A stretch of 64,000 nucleotides of DNA. It comes from Ampelocalamus luodianensis (Eukaryota; Streptophyta; Magnoliopsida; Poales; Poaceae). Of the stretch, positions 1 to 11,922 are shown one piece after another (positions within the stretch are counted from its first letter, which is position 1; each line of letters opens with the position of its first letter). Location: assembly GCA_036346255.1 (NCBI GenBank), contig CM070626.1, positions 16,268,001 to 16,332,000 of the forward strand, given 5' to 3'. The notes beneath the pieces are model-generated. The model did no database searches, had not been told where the DNA came from, and saw only the letters and a program-made list of their open reading frames with translations. Both the position numbers and the translations under genes were made by a program.

Positions 1-270
1 CGCGTTTTCGGGCGAAATCTCTTTCACAAACCCGGCAGACCGGGATGTGGACAACCGTGTGGTAAATATGTCTTCGAACTACCTAGTTGTTAATAAGTCC
101 ATAACTTCATAATGTCTATAATAACATGATAACCTCTTGCAGTAAGAATTGAGTTCCGCATGTTCCGAAGGCTCCTTCCAAGCAGACAGGGAGAAGGATA
201 TACTATCTACGGCTCTGGGAAACAAGGAGCACCCGGGTCGCACACGAAGCAAAGGAGTTAACGTATCTTA

Positions 271-1332
271 GAGGATGGATTCTCGGCGACTCATCGCACG
301 TATAGGAGCAGGAAGAGATCCAAGGCCGAGTACGACACAAAGTTGGAACATGTGCTTACTACAAAATTTGAAGGAAGAGAACGGTGCTTCATCGCAAAAT
401 TTGAAGAAAAGATAGCAAGATTGCAGGACCAAGTGAATCAACTCCTACTCCTCAACCGATGCAAGCCTCCCGTTGTTTTGGGAGCGGTCCTCCTCAACAT
501 CGAGTAGCGTCGCGCCCACGCAAAATTATGAACATGATGACGCCCAATTACCTATCGGCGACATCAAGGTAATGTACATCTCCGAATGCTCCAAAGATAG
601 ACCTATAGGACGCCTTAGCTAATTGCGTATTGTTTTGTAGGAGCCGACGCACTGCACGCTCCAAGTGAGGATGGTTGGGATGTCTATTGAGGCTGGGCGT
701 GGGGCGGCGTATCCATGCAAGGAAGGGATAATGCAAAGACGGTGCCCGTGTGGCGCAGGTTACGCCAGGTCCAGTGGACATGGTACATGACAATTTTAGG
801 GCCGTCATTGGAGATTCACCCGAACGACGACATCAGAACACTAGGGGATGCCATGTACAGTTTTATCCAGTAGCCCAAGAAGGACATCGCCCTGGACCCT
901 GCAGTGCCGCCTCAACCTTTGATGACTCCACCCCAACCATCTCAACATGACCATACCTCTCCAACAGACCCAAGAAGGACATCGCTGGACCTGCAGCGTC
1001 GCCTCAACCTCGATGACTCCACCCCAACCATCTCGCACGACCATGTCTCTCCAACAGACCTCCATGACTACACCTCAACCTTTCGCCGAAGCCCGCCTCA
1101 TCGGTTCCGTGGAGAAGACACCGAACGAACAAAAAAGTGTGTCGTCAGATCGGTTCCCGAGTCGCCTCACGGGAAGACGCGAGCGAGCAAGTCGTTCGAG
1201 ACAAATCGAAATCGAAGAACATTAAGCGCGCTTCCGCCTCCTAACCCTAAGAAATACTATTTCGGAAGTCCGTTGGCGACCACCGCAGTATTAGCCTACG
1301 TTGGATTAGCTTGTCAGAGTTTGCATACCTAG
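271..1332 (+). pseudogene. CACTA accessory ORF, N-terminal half (basic/coiled-coil and proline-rich), decayed
   Basis: From 271 to the stop at 505-507 a readable frame encodes a basic stretch with the motif YRSRKRSKAEYDTKL, followed by a charged helix-forming run (FEEKIARLQDQVNQLL). This is the arrangement found upstream of the protease domain in grass CACTA second ORFs. After it, around 820-900, a frame gives a segment resembling DIRTLGDAM followed by PKKDI, interrupted by a stop. From 904 to 1332 an open frame encodes repeated PPQP and SPTD units and ends in PNPKKYYFG. The units at about 904-960 and 970-1030 are imperfect tandem copies. The frame changes several times, so this is a relic rather than a gene. 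The transposon assignment rests on remembered family resemblance and on its position inside the element. Confidence 0.6.
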
Positions 1333-1356
1333 TACTTGCACAAGACCAAAGAGAAA

Positions 1357-2488
1357 GGGTGCGTTGATGGAATCACCGTCAGATACACGAGGGACTATTT
1401 CCTCCACGAGCCGGCCCCCTTCGTCGTGGGCTTCGACGACTTATTCGACCTATTCAACCTCAAAGCCCTCGATTCCTCACTTCTACGATACTGGACACTG
1501 TAAGTGTGTACAATCAAGTTCTACATTCACGTAATACCGAATATAACAACTCATTGCTTATGTATAGATATATGATTAAAAATGCCCGACGATTGAAAGA
1601 ACTGGTGGGTTTCCTCGACCCACACGTGGTCTTTGAGCAAACCATCTTGGCAGACGCATCCTACGTCGAGAAATACATAACGACAGGATTGCTTGCTCAA
1701 AACGACAAGGACTACATAATGGTGCTCTACAACCAGAAGTAAGTGCTTCACTACTTGCTATACAAATTTCATTTTTACTTTATACGTAGCACGAACTTAG
1801 GTTTAATGACTCAAGCGACATACATGAGTAGGCACCACTGGATCCTTTTAGTCATTATACCAAAGAGGAATCAGGTACTATACCTTGATTCCCTAGTCAA
1901 AAAAAAGCCACGACTTCACCCTTGTGCAAGGAGTACTCGATAGGTGTGCTCATTTCCTCTATACATAACTCTATTGTAGTATTCCTTCGTTTGAAATGGT
2001 CGAGGTTATACAAGGTCGTTCATCTCCTATATTGCCGAGGGAGGGCTATACAAGGGAACGAACGCCACATTTAATCATAGGACGCGATTTTCGGTACATG
2101 CTACAACACAATAATCCTATGTCATACTTTGTAATAATGCGTCTCGAACTGACTATACCTATATATGTAATTCTATTTTTGCAAAGCCACAAAGAAAAGC
2201 GTAAGAATGTGCATTCTACGCTTGCCATCATATGCGATTCTCATGAGTGCTAAGTTGAAGGATCCCGAGGTTGGTCAATCTACATAATAATTATTTCCTA
2301 ATTATAAATTTAAATATATATGCTTACTACTTTACTCTTGCTAGTCAGCAGGCTTGAATATAGATTTAGATTCACTCGTTCAGAGAGAGATATCGGATGT
2401 TCGAGGGAGGCTCTGCACCTTCATCATGACGGATATCATCCGCGCCGACGGAGTGTTTCACTATTCCAACACCATTGAACGACCTTGA
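1357..2488 (+). pseudogene. Ulp1-like cysteine protease (C48) of a CACTA element, decayed
   Basis: Four exon-like blocks can be read. At 1357-1500: RYTRDYFLHEPAPFVVGFDD, ending at a GTAAGT-type donor. At 1560-1741: MIKNARRLKELVGFLDP then VEKYITTGLLAQNDKDYIM. At 1824-1905: HHWILLVIIPKRNQVLYLDS. At 2363-2488: VQREISDVRGRLCTFIMTDI, ending at TGA 2486-2488. The HW and YLDS pairs are the catalytic His and Asp of the Ulp1/SENP protease fold. The block that should carry the catalytic Cys (a CGYYVC-like motif) falls near 2115-2155, where I read PMSYFVIMRLE, so the Cys seems lost. Family members cleave SUMO-type conjugates; in transposons their role is unclear. Broken frames and the missing Cys argue for a dead copy. 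Confidence 0.75.
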
Positions 2489-2713
2489 ATGATTCATTAA
2501 TTGTAATTCACTTTGAATAGTTGTAATTCAATTGTAACTCTAGCGACAATATTTGATATATATTCGTTTCTAGTTGATTTTGAGTTATAAATGATCACTT
2601 TGAGTGTCAACGATTGATTCATCTGTAATGTTTCTATTTTCTGCTTGCTTGTTTCAGAGGGCATGGCTAGCAATTCCTGAGGCTAGCCGAAAATCAAAAA
2701 TAAATTAGTTAGG

Positions 2714-3062
2714 CTGAAAGAGCTATCACAGACGGTTCATAATTATCACCGTCTGTGATATATGCATATCACAGACGGTTCATAATAATCACCGTTTGTG
2801 ATAACTGAATATCACAGACGGTTGGTAACTAGAACCGTCTGTGTTGTGACGTATCACAGACGGTTGGTCATGAGAACCGTCTGTGATATATGGATATCAC
2901 AGACGTTTGGTAACTAGAACCGTCTGTGTTGTGACTTATCACAGACGGTTTTTTAACCATCTATGATAACCGCCGTTATCACAGATGTACAAAAACACAG
3001 ACGGTTTTTTGAACCGCTGCGTGATGACGGCCCGAACCGCTCGTGATGACGTTTTAGTAGTG
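2714..3062. repeat. CACTA subterminal inverted-motif array (right end)
   Basis: Nine or more copies of a motif close to TCACAGACGGTT alternate with its complement AACCGTCTGTGA, in pairs about 30-40 bp apart, up to the terminal GTAGTG at 3062. Such arrays bind the element's own transposase in the En/Spm superfamily. The same motif family recurs at 24380-25637, 55431-55725, 57650-57780 and 59216-59540, so all of these elements belong to one family. Confidence 0.9.
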
Positions 3063-3904
3063 TGCGGGACAAGCATGGGGACTGGGGAGGGACGGTAGCC
3101 AGATAATGGTGGTGGAGAAGGAAGTAGCCGGAGGTGGAGAAGAACGTGAAATACAGGCACGACCGTGGACCAAAACCAAATCGGTTCGGGGAATGAGCTC
3201 CTTGGCGTCGGGGGTGCGCGGTGACGGTGTCGACGCGGCGGTGGCAGCGCCGGAGCAGGTGCATGCAGGGGGCAGTTGTGGCGACACGGGCGAGCCCTGG
3301 CGTGGCTGATGCGGCGTGGATGTCAGTGGACGCCGGAGTCAAGGAGTTGGTGGGGAGCTGACGAGGGCGGTGTGGGCGCTGCTACAACTCTGGCGCGCGT
3401 GCGCGGCGTAGCGCGTGGGCGCTGACGTGGGCACAAGCGACGACGGCGACAAAGCGAGCCGGTGACGGGACCAGCGATGGAGGCGGCGGGGTCAAGACAG
3501 CAGGAGGGCAGCAGCGCTGCGCGCGCGCGCAGTGGCATGAGGAGGGCCTTGGCGAGCACGCCACGCGCGCTCGGGCGCCCCGTGCGCCGGGGCTTGGGTG
3601 AAGAAGAAAAGAGGAGGGAGAGGGAGTCGGGCCAAAAGAAGGAAGGGGGATGGGCCGAGGGCCCAAGGGAGGTTCGGACTTAGCCCAAGAAAAGATGAGG
3701 GCAAAATTTGAGAAGGGCCCAAATTTTGATAAGAGAGAATTCAAATTCAGATTTGAATCCATAAATTTCAAAGAGGTTTGAAACACAAACTCGAGCTTAG
3801 CTAGAATCTAGATGATTTGAAAATATGCGATAATTTGAATTAAGTTTTGGAAACCAAGAATCAAATTGCAAATACTATTCATGTCCGAAAACAGGAATGT
3901 TACA
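3063..3904 (-). mobile_element. 3' LTR fragment of a gag-only gypsy-like element
   Basis: The right edge is the sequence GGAATGTTACA ending at 3904, which on the minus strand is a standard LTR start (TGTAACATTCC). A purine-rich tract on the minus strand lies directly outside it. The left edge is cut by the CACTA element at 3062. The interior is GC-rich between about 3060 and 3660 and AT-rich after that, as in other grass gypsy LTRs. The short ORFs here (for example 3382-3786 minus) show no domain and are ignored. Confidence 0.6.
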
Positions 3905-3923
3905 GCCCTACCTACCTTAAACG
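3905..3923 (-). promoter_or_regulatory. Polypurine tract
   Basis: On the minus strand the bases just before the LTR start are AAGGTAGGTAGGGC, a purine-rich tract adjacent to TGTAACATTCC. This is where plus-strand DNA synthesis is primed in LTR retrotransposons. Its position fixes the 3' LTR boundary. Confidence 0.6.
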
Positions 3924-4030
3924 AAATCTCGACCCCGAGATTCAAGCTACTCAGATTAGACAGAGAACGTACTTCTCATTACTCCTGGAGCTACTTGGGC
4001 TTCTACAGCGGTGACATGGTTCACATGGCC

Positions 4031-5181
4031 CTAGCTTTGACTTGGCGTGGAAACGACCCTGGATGCTTGCGAGGTCTGACGACTTTTGCTTGGAGCTGAA
4101 GTCTGTCCTTGAATTGGTGTGGTTCTTAAGTTGTACTTCACCAGGGTGACTTGTTGAGGGCACTTGTTAGCAAAGTGTCCTTTTTCTCCACAGTTAAAAC
4201 AGCGAAGACGAGCTATCGGGTTGGCTACTGCCGGCTGCCTAGTGGAGCGAGGAGCGCGGGAAACATTCTCACTGGGACGCGGGGTTTGAGCTGAAGTTCC
4301 CTGAGACGAGGCTACTGGTGGTCGGAAAGACGAGCTGCCCTGAAAAGCTGATCTCTGTGGAAAGCTGCTTTGTGGCCCCTAAAATGCCATCTTTCTCTTG
4401 TGGTTGACTTCCGTAGTATTTTTCTCATTTTCAAAGATGAGGGCTTTATTGACCAATTGGTGAAAGCTAGAGTAATCGTGGAGGATAGGCTGTCCTCTCA
4501 TATCCTCGCGCATTCCTTCTAAGAAACGATCGATCTTCTCTTCTTGGTCAGCGACGTCACTTGGGGCGTAGCGGGCGAGTTGATTAAACTTGCTGAGGTA
4601 CTCATTGACTGTCATGTGGCCTTGCTTTAGAGTTCTGAATTCATTCTTCTTCATTCTCATTGTGCCGGCTGGCACGAAATTGGTTCTGAAAGTAGTCTTG
4701 AATTCAGTCCAAGGGATTGGCTGCCATACAGTTCAGTCTCATATAGCTGCTCTTCAGCAACTGCTTCCACCGTGGCAGCGGGCTCTTGTGGAGTTCCAGT
4801 TGTAGATGGTGTGGCTTCTGCTTCTTCTGCTTCTGGACTTTCATCACCTTGGGCAGCGAGGTAGTTCTCCCACCAAGCAGCGGCGGCTCCTTTCAGTTGA
4901 TGGGTGGTAAAGTCCACCTTATCTTCATTTGAGCAGCAGGCAAGACGGAGCTTCTTCTCAGTATCTCTGAGCCAGTCTTCAGCTTCTAGAGGTTCATTGG
5001 CTGCAGTGAAGGTGAGAGGTCTAGTCTTGAGGAAGTCTGCAAGCTTAGAGTTGCGACCGGCTGCTCCAGTTTGGTGATTAGCGAGCAAGGCTTGAAGAAT
5101 CTGCGTCTGTTGGAACATAACTTGTGCCATTATTGGGTTTGCGGGAGGCGGGGAGGTAGATCTTATCCTTGGCCACGCCAT
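4031..5181 (-). pseudogene. gag: Retrotransposon gag polyprotein, frameshifted, no pol
   Basis: Translation of the minus strand gives a Ty3/gypsy-type capsid. The N-terminal part (5181 to about 4660) includes ADFLKTRPLTFTAANEPLEA and EDWLRDTEKKLRLA. After a frame change near 4660-4700 it continues with FRTLKQGHMTVNEYLSKFNQ and RFLEGMREDMRGQP, then a stop at about 4379. Beyond that stop a CCHC zinc knuckle, CFNCGEKGHFANKC, is readable at about 4161-4202, with a final stop at 4031-4033. Gag packages the element RNA in cytoplasmic particles. A low-complexity insertion rich in EAEATPS separates the two capsid blocks. The protein is broken by at least one frameshift and one stop. No protease, reverse transcriptase or integrase lies between the zinc knuckle and the polypurine tract, so the element is internally deleted or non-autonomous by design. 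Confidence 0.8.
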
Positions 5182-6128
5182 TGCCACAACCTCTTCCTCA
5201 ACCTGCTGCAAAGGCACCACGTCTTGGGGCGGCGGCTCTTCTTGGCGGCATGTGAAGAAACGCTGAACCTTAAAACGAGAGGGGTATATGAGGGTTACTA
5301 GCCCTCTAGAGCACAACAAAGAAATCAAACAAAACGAGGAAATGAAACAAGTACAATACAATACAAAGCCTAGAGTGGTCGTATTATATTAAAGGGGTTA
5401 GGTGTTACATGACTCCAGAAAACATATCATATAGGTCATGCTAAGTCACGACACAAGATACAAACACAACGTCTACAAAAAGGACAAAGCGCTTATAACC
5501 AAAAGATTACCTAGCAAGCACTACTAGCTAACCTACACTAAGCCTGACTACACCAACACGACGACGAAGATCTCGTGGTCGTACTCTCCCTCCTGGAGAG
5601 GTAGAAAGTAGTGGAAGGATGGTTCCAGCAGATGATCCTCGTGCATCTAGCTCAGACGAGTGCAGGTGAAGCATGCTGCGTCTTGGACTGCTTCAGAACA
5701 GCTGCTCTTGGGGGTCGCGGGTCTGAAGGTGTGAGCGACAAACTCACCCTCTTTGGCATAGAGGAAAACCTCCATGGCTAACGATTCTTGGGGCGGAGTC
5801 TGGGTCTTTTGGCCTCTGAAGATAGGCTTGAGGCGGTAATCCAGGTGTTGCATGAGTTGGCGGAGAATGTCCACGAACCCGCCTTCGTCTTCTTCGTGAG
5901 AGAAAAAGTCCCACAGGGCCATCGGACGACGGCGCGACCATCTACAATTTTTGAAACAAGAGAGAGGGTCAGAATTGAGTAAAACTCAAATGAAGTCAAG
6001 GTAAGTGAAGAACTAAGAGTGATGAGAAGGAGCAATAATCACGCTATATTTTAACAAAAGCTTTTTCTTAGCTTTCAAAAATAAGACTCAAGTCCTTAGA
6101 CTCGACCAGTCTAGCTAAGGCTCCTACA
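5182..6128 (-). mobile_element. 5' internal leader of the gag-only element
   Basis: This stretch lies between the primer binding site and the gag start and corresponds to the untranslated leader of the minus-strand element. Several short ORFs are present (for example 5647-5922 minus), but none shows a domain I recognise. No second gene is supported here. Confidence 0.5.
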
Positions 6129-6147
6129 GTCGTATGCTCTAATACCA
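6129..6147 (-). promoter_or_regulatory. Primer binding site (initiator Met tRNA)
   Basis: The minus strand reads TGGTATTAGAGCATACGAC, one base off the canonical TGGTATCAGAGC complement of plant initiator Met-tRNA. It sits four bases inside the presumed 5' LTR edge (6152). This is the minus-strand DNA priming site and fixes the orientation of the element. Confidence 0.75.
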
Positions 6148-6151
6148 GCTC

Positions 6152-6955
6152 TGTCAGACCTAGATTTTGCAAATCCAAATCCTATGTGAAAAGGGTGGGG
6201 AGTCGGATTTGGTGAGCGTGGGGAGGCAGGTTTGGTTGGGGGAGGGCGATTTGGGCGATGGGGAAGCTTCCCAACATCTTGTCCGACGAAGGTACAAAGA
6301 AAAACGAAGATAGTTATAGATCTAGGAGGGGAGGATATTTATTCATGCACACCTTGTTGCATCTCGTAGTGCTCGATTGCTCGGCGATGGCAACGACGAA
6401 GCCGACGGTGATGACCACGACGATGGCAATGAGGGAGGCTCAATGGCAGCGAAGCGACATCCACGAAAATCCCATGGAGGGAACTCCCATCTCGGATAAA
6501 AGAGCTACTACGACAGCTATGCGACGACCTCCACAAAGGTCCCGTTCACCGCCGAGTGGATCTGGAGGGAGAACCTTTCTTCAGAACAGCAAGCCACTTT
6601 GAAATTAGATAGTAGAGAGGTGTGCGTATGCTGATATGCATTTGATTGGTAGCTCACTTGCTTTGAGTTTTTTTAAACGGAACTATGCTAAAAATATTTT
6701 TGAAAATTGGTAAAATTTCTTACTATTTGATCAGTACAACCACTCGATGATGACAATGATGAGGGAATCGAGTTAGTAGGTTTTATGTTGATGATACGGA
6801 ATGCTGCCGCAACAAAACCCACCTGCACTCAAATAAGTATGAACATCCCTTAGAAACTATTGCAACAATTAGTACAACAATTGAGCAAATGAGCTGCAAC
6901 AAAATTAGAGATGCTTTCAACAAAAAAAACATTTCTACATTCCAAAAGTACCGTG
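6152..6955 (-). mobile_element. 5' LTR fragment (start clear, extent uncertain) plus unassigned repeat-like DNA
   Basis: The LTR edge TGTCAGACC begins at 6152, next to the primer binding site. No matching TGTTACA end is found downstream before the 6956 solo LTR, so the LTR is truncated, probably between 6200 and 6650. From about 6780 to 6955 the DNA is AT-rich with several GCAACAA words. This same style resumes at 11918 after the solo LTR, so the two flanks were once contiguous. I see no gene in this interval. Confidence 0.4.
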
Positions 6956-9900
6956 TGTGAGGACCCGGAATATTTAACTAGTAACACTTAACCTCCACAT
7001 GGTTCTAGCATTACTAATTAAACATTCTAAGCCTCGATGGGCATATGCTTCCTGCACTGCAGACATGCACATCATCACAAAATTACACATCATTTCCATA
7101 CAACATGCATCACTAAGTTCAACACGACATACATAAAGTAAAGTTATTACAAAGAGCCGACCGACCAAATAGAACAATATACAAGAATGACAGCGGAAGC
7201 AAAAGGTGCCAGGAGATGGCTAGAACAAAAGTCGACCGGTTAGCCACACAACCCACAAGGCAACCGACCAGGCCGCCAAGCTAGTCGCCCCGCAAGCTAC
7301 CACAACATAGCTCACAAAAGTGAGGCCCAACAAGCTCACCTTCTTCCTCTGCAACAATTTACATTTAAGCAAGAACAATGAGTACACAAGGTACTCACAA
7401 GACTGACGTGTGGAATAGTAGACCTATTTATATGCTACATGCAGGCTTATTTAAGTGGAGGTTGTATGTTTCATTTTGCACAAAGCCAACTTTATTTGCA
7501 ATAATGTAATACATTTAAAAGTAAGTTTGCAAATCTGTTTTGATGTTGAATATAACAGCGAATTAATAATAAATACAAGTAACCACTGAAGTGACTATCC
7601 CAATAGCCACCACAACATAGCACCTAATCCCGATTCGCATCACCCATCAAGTTTTAATTAAAAGGTTGTAGTCTACTCTTGAAAGACCTTGCCAAGCGTG
7701 TCCATAACCTAGGACAAGGCTATTCGAATAGTTTTAACTCTGCAGGGGTGTACCAATGTACCCACACTTCAGACCGTCTTTAAGCCACAAAGCACACTTC
7801 CGAAGGTATGCCAGCACGGCTAAGTCCTACGAGACATTTTCCAATATTGTGTATCAACCACGAGCCGCTCGTATAGATAGAAACCCATACGCTTACATTG
7901 CAAGCCGAAAGACAACAAATCCCATCACGAGTGAAGTCTTTCGGACACTACAATGCCCCCAACACCATCCCTCCTGCGACTCCCTGCGACCCGAAGCCAA
8001 TACACGCCAAAGTACTAAGTCAAGAGAGGTCCCATACCCTCTAGTGTGGTTAGCATGCTAAAATGCTTGGTTTAGTGTAACAAGATGTTCGGTCTTTGTT
8101 GACTCGGGCACCATTCCAGTCACACCCAAAAGCACACCAATCATACCATTGTGCCCAAGTCTAAATCATTTTGGTTTTTAGTTTTATTTTTCATAAGTAG
8201 ACATGGCACAAGAATGAAATAAAAAAAATCATAATAAGTTTTATGTGATCAAGGTTATCGACAAGTCGATAACCGCCCATTTCTACCGGAAGCTAAGTAT
8301 GGCTAAGCAATTAATCCGCATAACTACTAAGTGACAAGAGCTCATCCACGAACCCTAAATCACAGCAATAACCTAGGCTCATGGTAGTAGAGGATAATCA
8401 TTTGCCTATGGAAATGCATCTACTAGGTAAACTAACGACAATAGTTTAACACAAGGTAGCAATGCATACATAGAATTTGTAATCAGCATAAATACTTAAA
8501 ATACTGGGATTAACATGATCAAACTGCTTGCCTTGCTGCAATTGTTCTTGCTGCAGAGGAGGATCCTCAGGTTCAATATAATCTTCGAAACCTAATGCGA
8601 AAATACGTAAAACCAATAAGAACGAAGAACACCAAATAAAACTCAACAGCAAAAGACATCCAAATCCCAAGAAATTTACACAGCAGCTAGAGGATGATTT
8701 TATACAATTTTAGGGACAAGAATCTTGCAATTTGGATCAAGGATGCAAAAGTTACAGCCAAAATACTCTTTCTCAGCCTATTCAAATCAACTAAATTAAT
8801 TAATGGTACTGTTCATGGCAAAAATTTCTATAATGATCTGAACCCAAAATTTTTATGGTAGGTAGTTTATGTCATTCTAATCACAGCAAAGTTGAGTTTA
8901 CTAAATGTGGAGTTCTGATGATTTTCTTATGATTTTTCTAAGTTGTAAAACTAGCACAATACATGCTCCAAAAATACAAACATATTCAAAACCTATTTCA
9001 GATTAAAGTACACTAACAGAGGAATTTAACAAAATTGATCTTGCATAATTTGGAGTTATACAGGAAAAGATATGCATTTTACAAGTTTAATTCTATTTTT
9101 GGGATATTCAAAATTGGCAGAAATCAAGTTATTTGAGTTACACAATTTTCTCATGATGTAAACATGTCTAAAAGCATTTTTATATTAAATCACAGAGGCA
9201 TAGAAATTTATTACAATTGAAACATCTAAAAAGGAGTTAAAACGACTTAGTTATGAATTTCTAAAGTTTTGATACAATTTTCAGTTGATAAATAAATGCT
9301 TACAGAAATGAAATCCAACTCAAAAGGAAATAAATGACGTGGACGCTTGAGAGCCCTCGATCTAACATCCTACGGCCCATGCGCGCCGAGAACAGCGCAC
9401 GCGCGCGATCTCTAAAAGAAGCCCACCGTTGGATCAAGATCCAACGGCTCACGAGGAAGGATGCAACCGGACGGTGCGGTTGCCTCGACTATCCACGACC
9501 GCAGATCTAAAGATGAACGGCTCTGAGCACACCTCTAATCGGAGAGTCCGATTGCACACACGATCTCAGCCGCAGATTGTGGGATGGACGGTCCAGAATG
9601 AAGAGGGGAACCAGATGGTCCGAATGCATACCAGATCTGGACCGTTGATCACAAGATCGACGGCGGACCAAGATCGAAGTGCAATCTGGAGCACTAACAC
9701 GTGGGGCCGCATGTCAGTGACTGTAAGTCACACACGCGAGCTTTAACACACGTGCACAGTGCACGGGGTCCACATGGCAGCGAGACACAAGAATATTTTA
9801 GGACAGGCAATTAATTACTAATGACCAATGATTAGTGATAATTGGCATTTAATGTGTCCTAAAGATTTTGTGCAGAGGTGATTTGAGGACTGAGGGCCCA

Positions 9901-11917
9901 CCTGGCAGTGACCCAAAAAGGCAATTTCGGACACATTAATGTTAAGACAGGGATTTATGACAATCATTAACATTAATGATGTCCGAAATCAAACAACTAG
10001 CGCCAGCGGGTGATTACAGCGGGTTGGGCCCACATGTCAGTGAGACATTAGGCCAAATTAGGACATAATTAATACTTCTAATTATTGCCAATGATTGGGT
10101 ATTAACTGTGTCCTAATTAAATGACGAAAACGGGAGCTCCCCGCTGACAAAATCCCGAGCGCAACCCACGGCTTGTCGCCGACGACTCATGGCCATGTGG
10201 CGCCACATAAATACCAAAATGGGTTCGCAATAGTGTCGCGGACCCAATGGTGATGACCTCGCCGGCGGTGGAGGTCTAGAACGCCGACGAGCCGGAAAAC
10301 ACCGAAGGAGGCCATTTCGGCAAAACACGAAAACAGCAAAATGCTCCGCTGCAGTCCACGAAAGCGAGTGCCACGACTTCTAGGAACTAAATAGAGGCTA
10401 CCTTAACCGAGGGGAGCTTCAAAGATGGCCGGAGAAGACTTGAACACGATGAAGCTCGCCGGAGCCGAGGAAGATGAAGTGGAAAATGAGGTTCTGAGCA
10501 AAATGAACACCAATGGGTGATCAAAATAACTTCCTTGAAGCTCAGAGAAACTCTAACAGCAAGTAATTGCGAAATGAACCACTTACCGGAGTTGGAGAAG
10601 AAAGGGGGTGAAATCAACCGAAAGTCTCCAAACTTAAAATTGAGTGATTCCTGCGAATACAACCCAAAATCAAGTTAGGGGAAATGTAAAGGAAGTTGAG
10701 GAGCTCAAAGGGGTACAAGAAAGATTGAAGATGAACCACTGGACACCAAGATCACCAATGGAGCTTCTCGGGTCAACAATGGTGTTTTGAGGATTTGAAG
10801 TGGTTTTGAGCTCAAAGCACAGAGAAGAGCTAAGGGTGGTGTAAAGGAATACCAGAAGGAGCTAAGGGGGCAATATAAAGGGAAGGGATTAGGGTTTCGA
10901 GCAAGCACATGAGTCCATAGTGGGCTCGGTTCATGCTACGGCCATGGACCAAGAAATGATGGGAGCAAGTGAGCACGGTGACAATGGAGGAGAAAGCCTG
11001 ATGCGCATTTAATGCCCCGCAGAGAGACGTTGACGAGAGCAAGCTCGAAAAGACAATGCGGTCGCCTCTCTCTCTTTCTCGCCATTGCTCGCACAGCGCC
11101 GCACGGCTAACCCAAGGAAGAAGAAGAACAGAGAAGACAAGCCCCGACTGTTGGATTTGAGATGGATGGCTGCAATTTAAATGGTCCGCCGGACAGTCCG
11201 ATTGTTCTCGGAAATCTGGACGGTTGGATTGAGATCCAACGGTCCCAATTGAATAGTGCAACCGCACGGTCCGAATGCTCACGCGAGCGAGGGCCGAGCG
11301 ATTAAGATCCAACGGCTGAGATAGGACGCGCGCTGAAAAACGAGGCTGCAGTTAGTGGGTTCGACCGAGTCAAGTGGCTCGAGCTCGAGCCCGACTCGAA
11401 CCCAAGGAACAGTGAACCAGGTTTTGGATTTTAAATAGACAGAGGCTTTTGAGGATTTATCAGAGGTAGCAATTTAACTCCAAAAATTCTGAAATTTTTA
11501 CAGGAGCTCGTTGACTTAGATATTGTCCTTGTATAAAATTTCCAGAGGTTTTTATGCATTGCATTTTTCTCCAAAAATTCTACAAGGTACTGGTTCAAGG
11601 TTTGACTGAAAGTCAAACAAGTTTGACTGCCCTCTAGAATTATTCAAACAATTTCTAAAAATTGTGAAATTTTTCAGAGGGGCCACATACCATCTCAAGA
11701 ACTTAGGAAAAATATTTCCAGAGGATGATCAAAAGATTTGACAAGGTTGTTTTCGAAGGATCAAGATTTGGATCAAAAGACTTGTGACTATGTATTTCCA
11801 TAACTCTTGTACAATAATTGTTTAGTACACACAGGAAATACATGATGTAAGAAAAAGTTTTAATTTCTACTCATTTTCTTACATTTGAAACACAAGTCTG
11901 AAACTTGGGATGTTACA
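6956..11917 (-). mobile_element. Solo LTR, 4.96 kb, gypsy type, with 5-bp target duplication CCGTG
   Basis: The left end reads TGTGAGGACCCGGA from 6956 and the right end GGGATGTTACA to 11917. Directly flanking both ends is CCGTG (6951-6955 and 11918-11922), a perfect 5-bp target duplication. No internal domain, primer site or polypurine tract is present, so this is a solo LTR left by LTR-LTR recombination. Orientation is inferred from similarity of its ends to the LTRs at 15265-24066, whose internal gag is on the minus strand. The length is large for a grass LTR but has no visible nested insertion. Short ORFs inside (for example 9429-9746 and 10830-11312) have no recognisable domain. Confidence 0.85.
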
Positions 11918-11922
11918 CCGTG

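Larger units (their letters stand above)
1..3062 (+). mobile_element. CACTA (En/Spm) DNA transposon, right-hand part; left end outside the window
   Basis: The right boundary is seen directly: subterminal CACAGACGG repeats run to a terminus reading TTTTAGTAGTG at 3052-3062, the inverse of a CACTA-type end. The next three bases are TGC, the expected 3-bp target duplication, but its partner lies upstream of the window. The interior carries a degenerate plus-strand ORF with a basic coiled-coil part, a proline-rich linker and a Ulp1-like cysteine protease domain. Grass CACTA elements commonly carry such a gene in addition to the transposase. No transposase (TNPD-like) domain is visible in the part inside the window. 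Frameshifts, stops and lost start codons imply an inactive copy. The element appears to have inserted into the LTR fragment that follows. Confidence 0.85.

Noticed and set aside
2714..3062. Alternating CACAGACGG motifs considered as a regulatory enhancer or CRISPR
   Set aside because: The same arrays occur next to CACTA termini elsewhere in the window, so they are transposon subterminal repeats.
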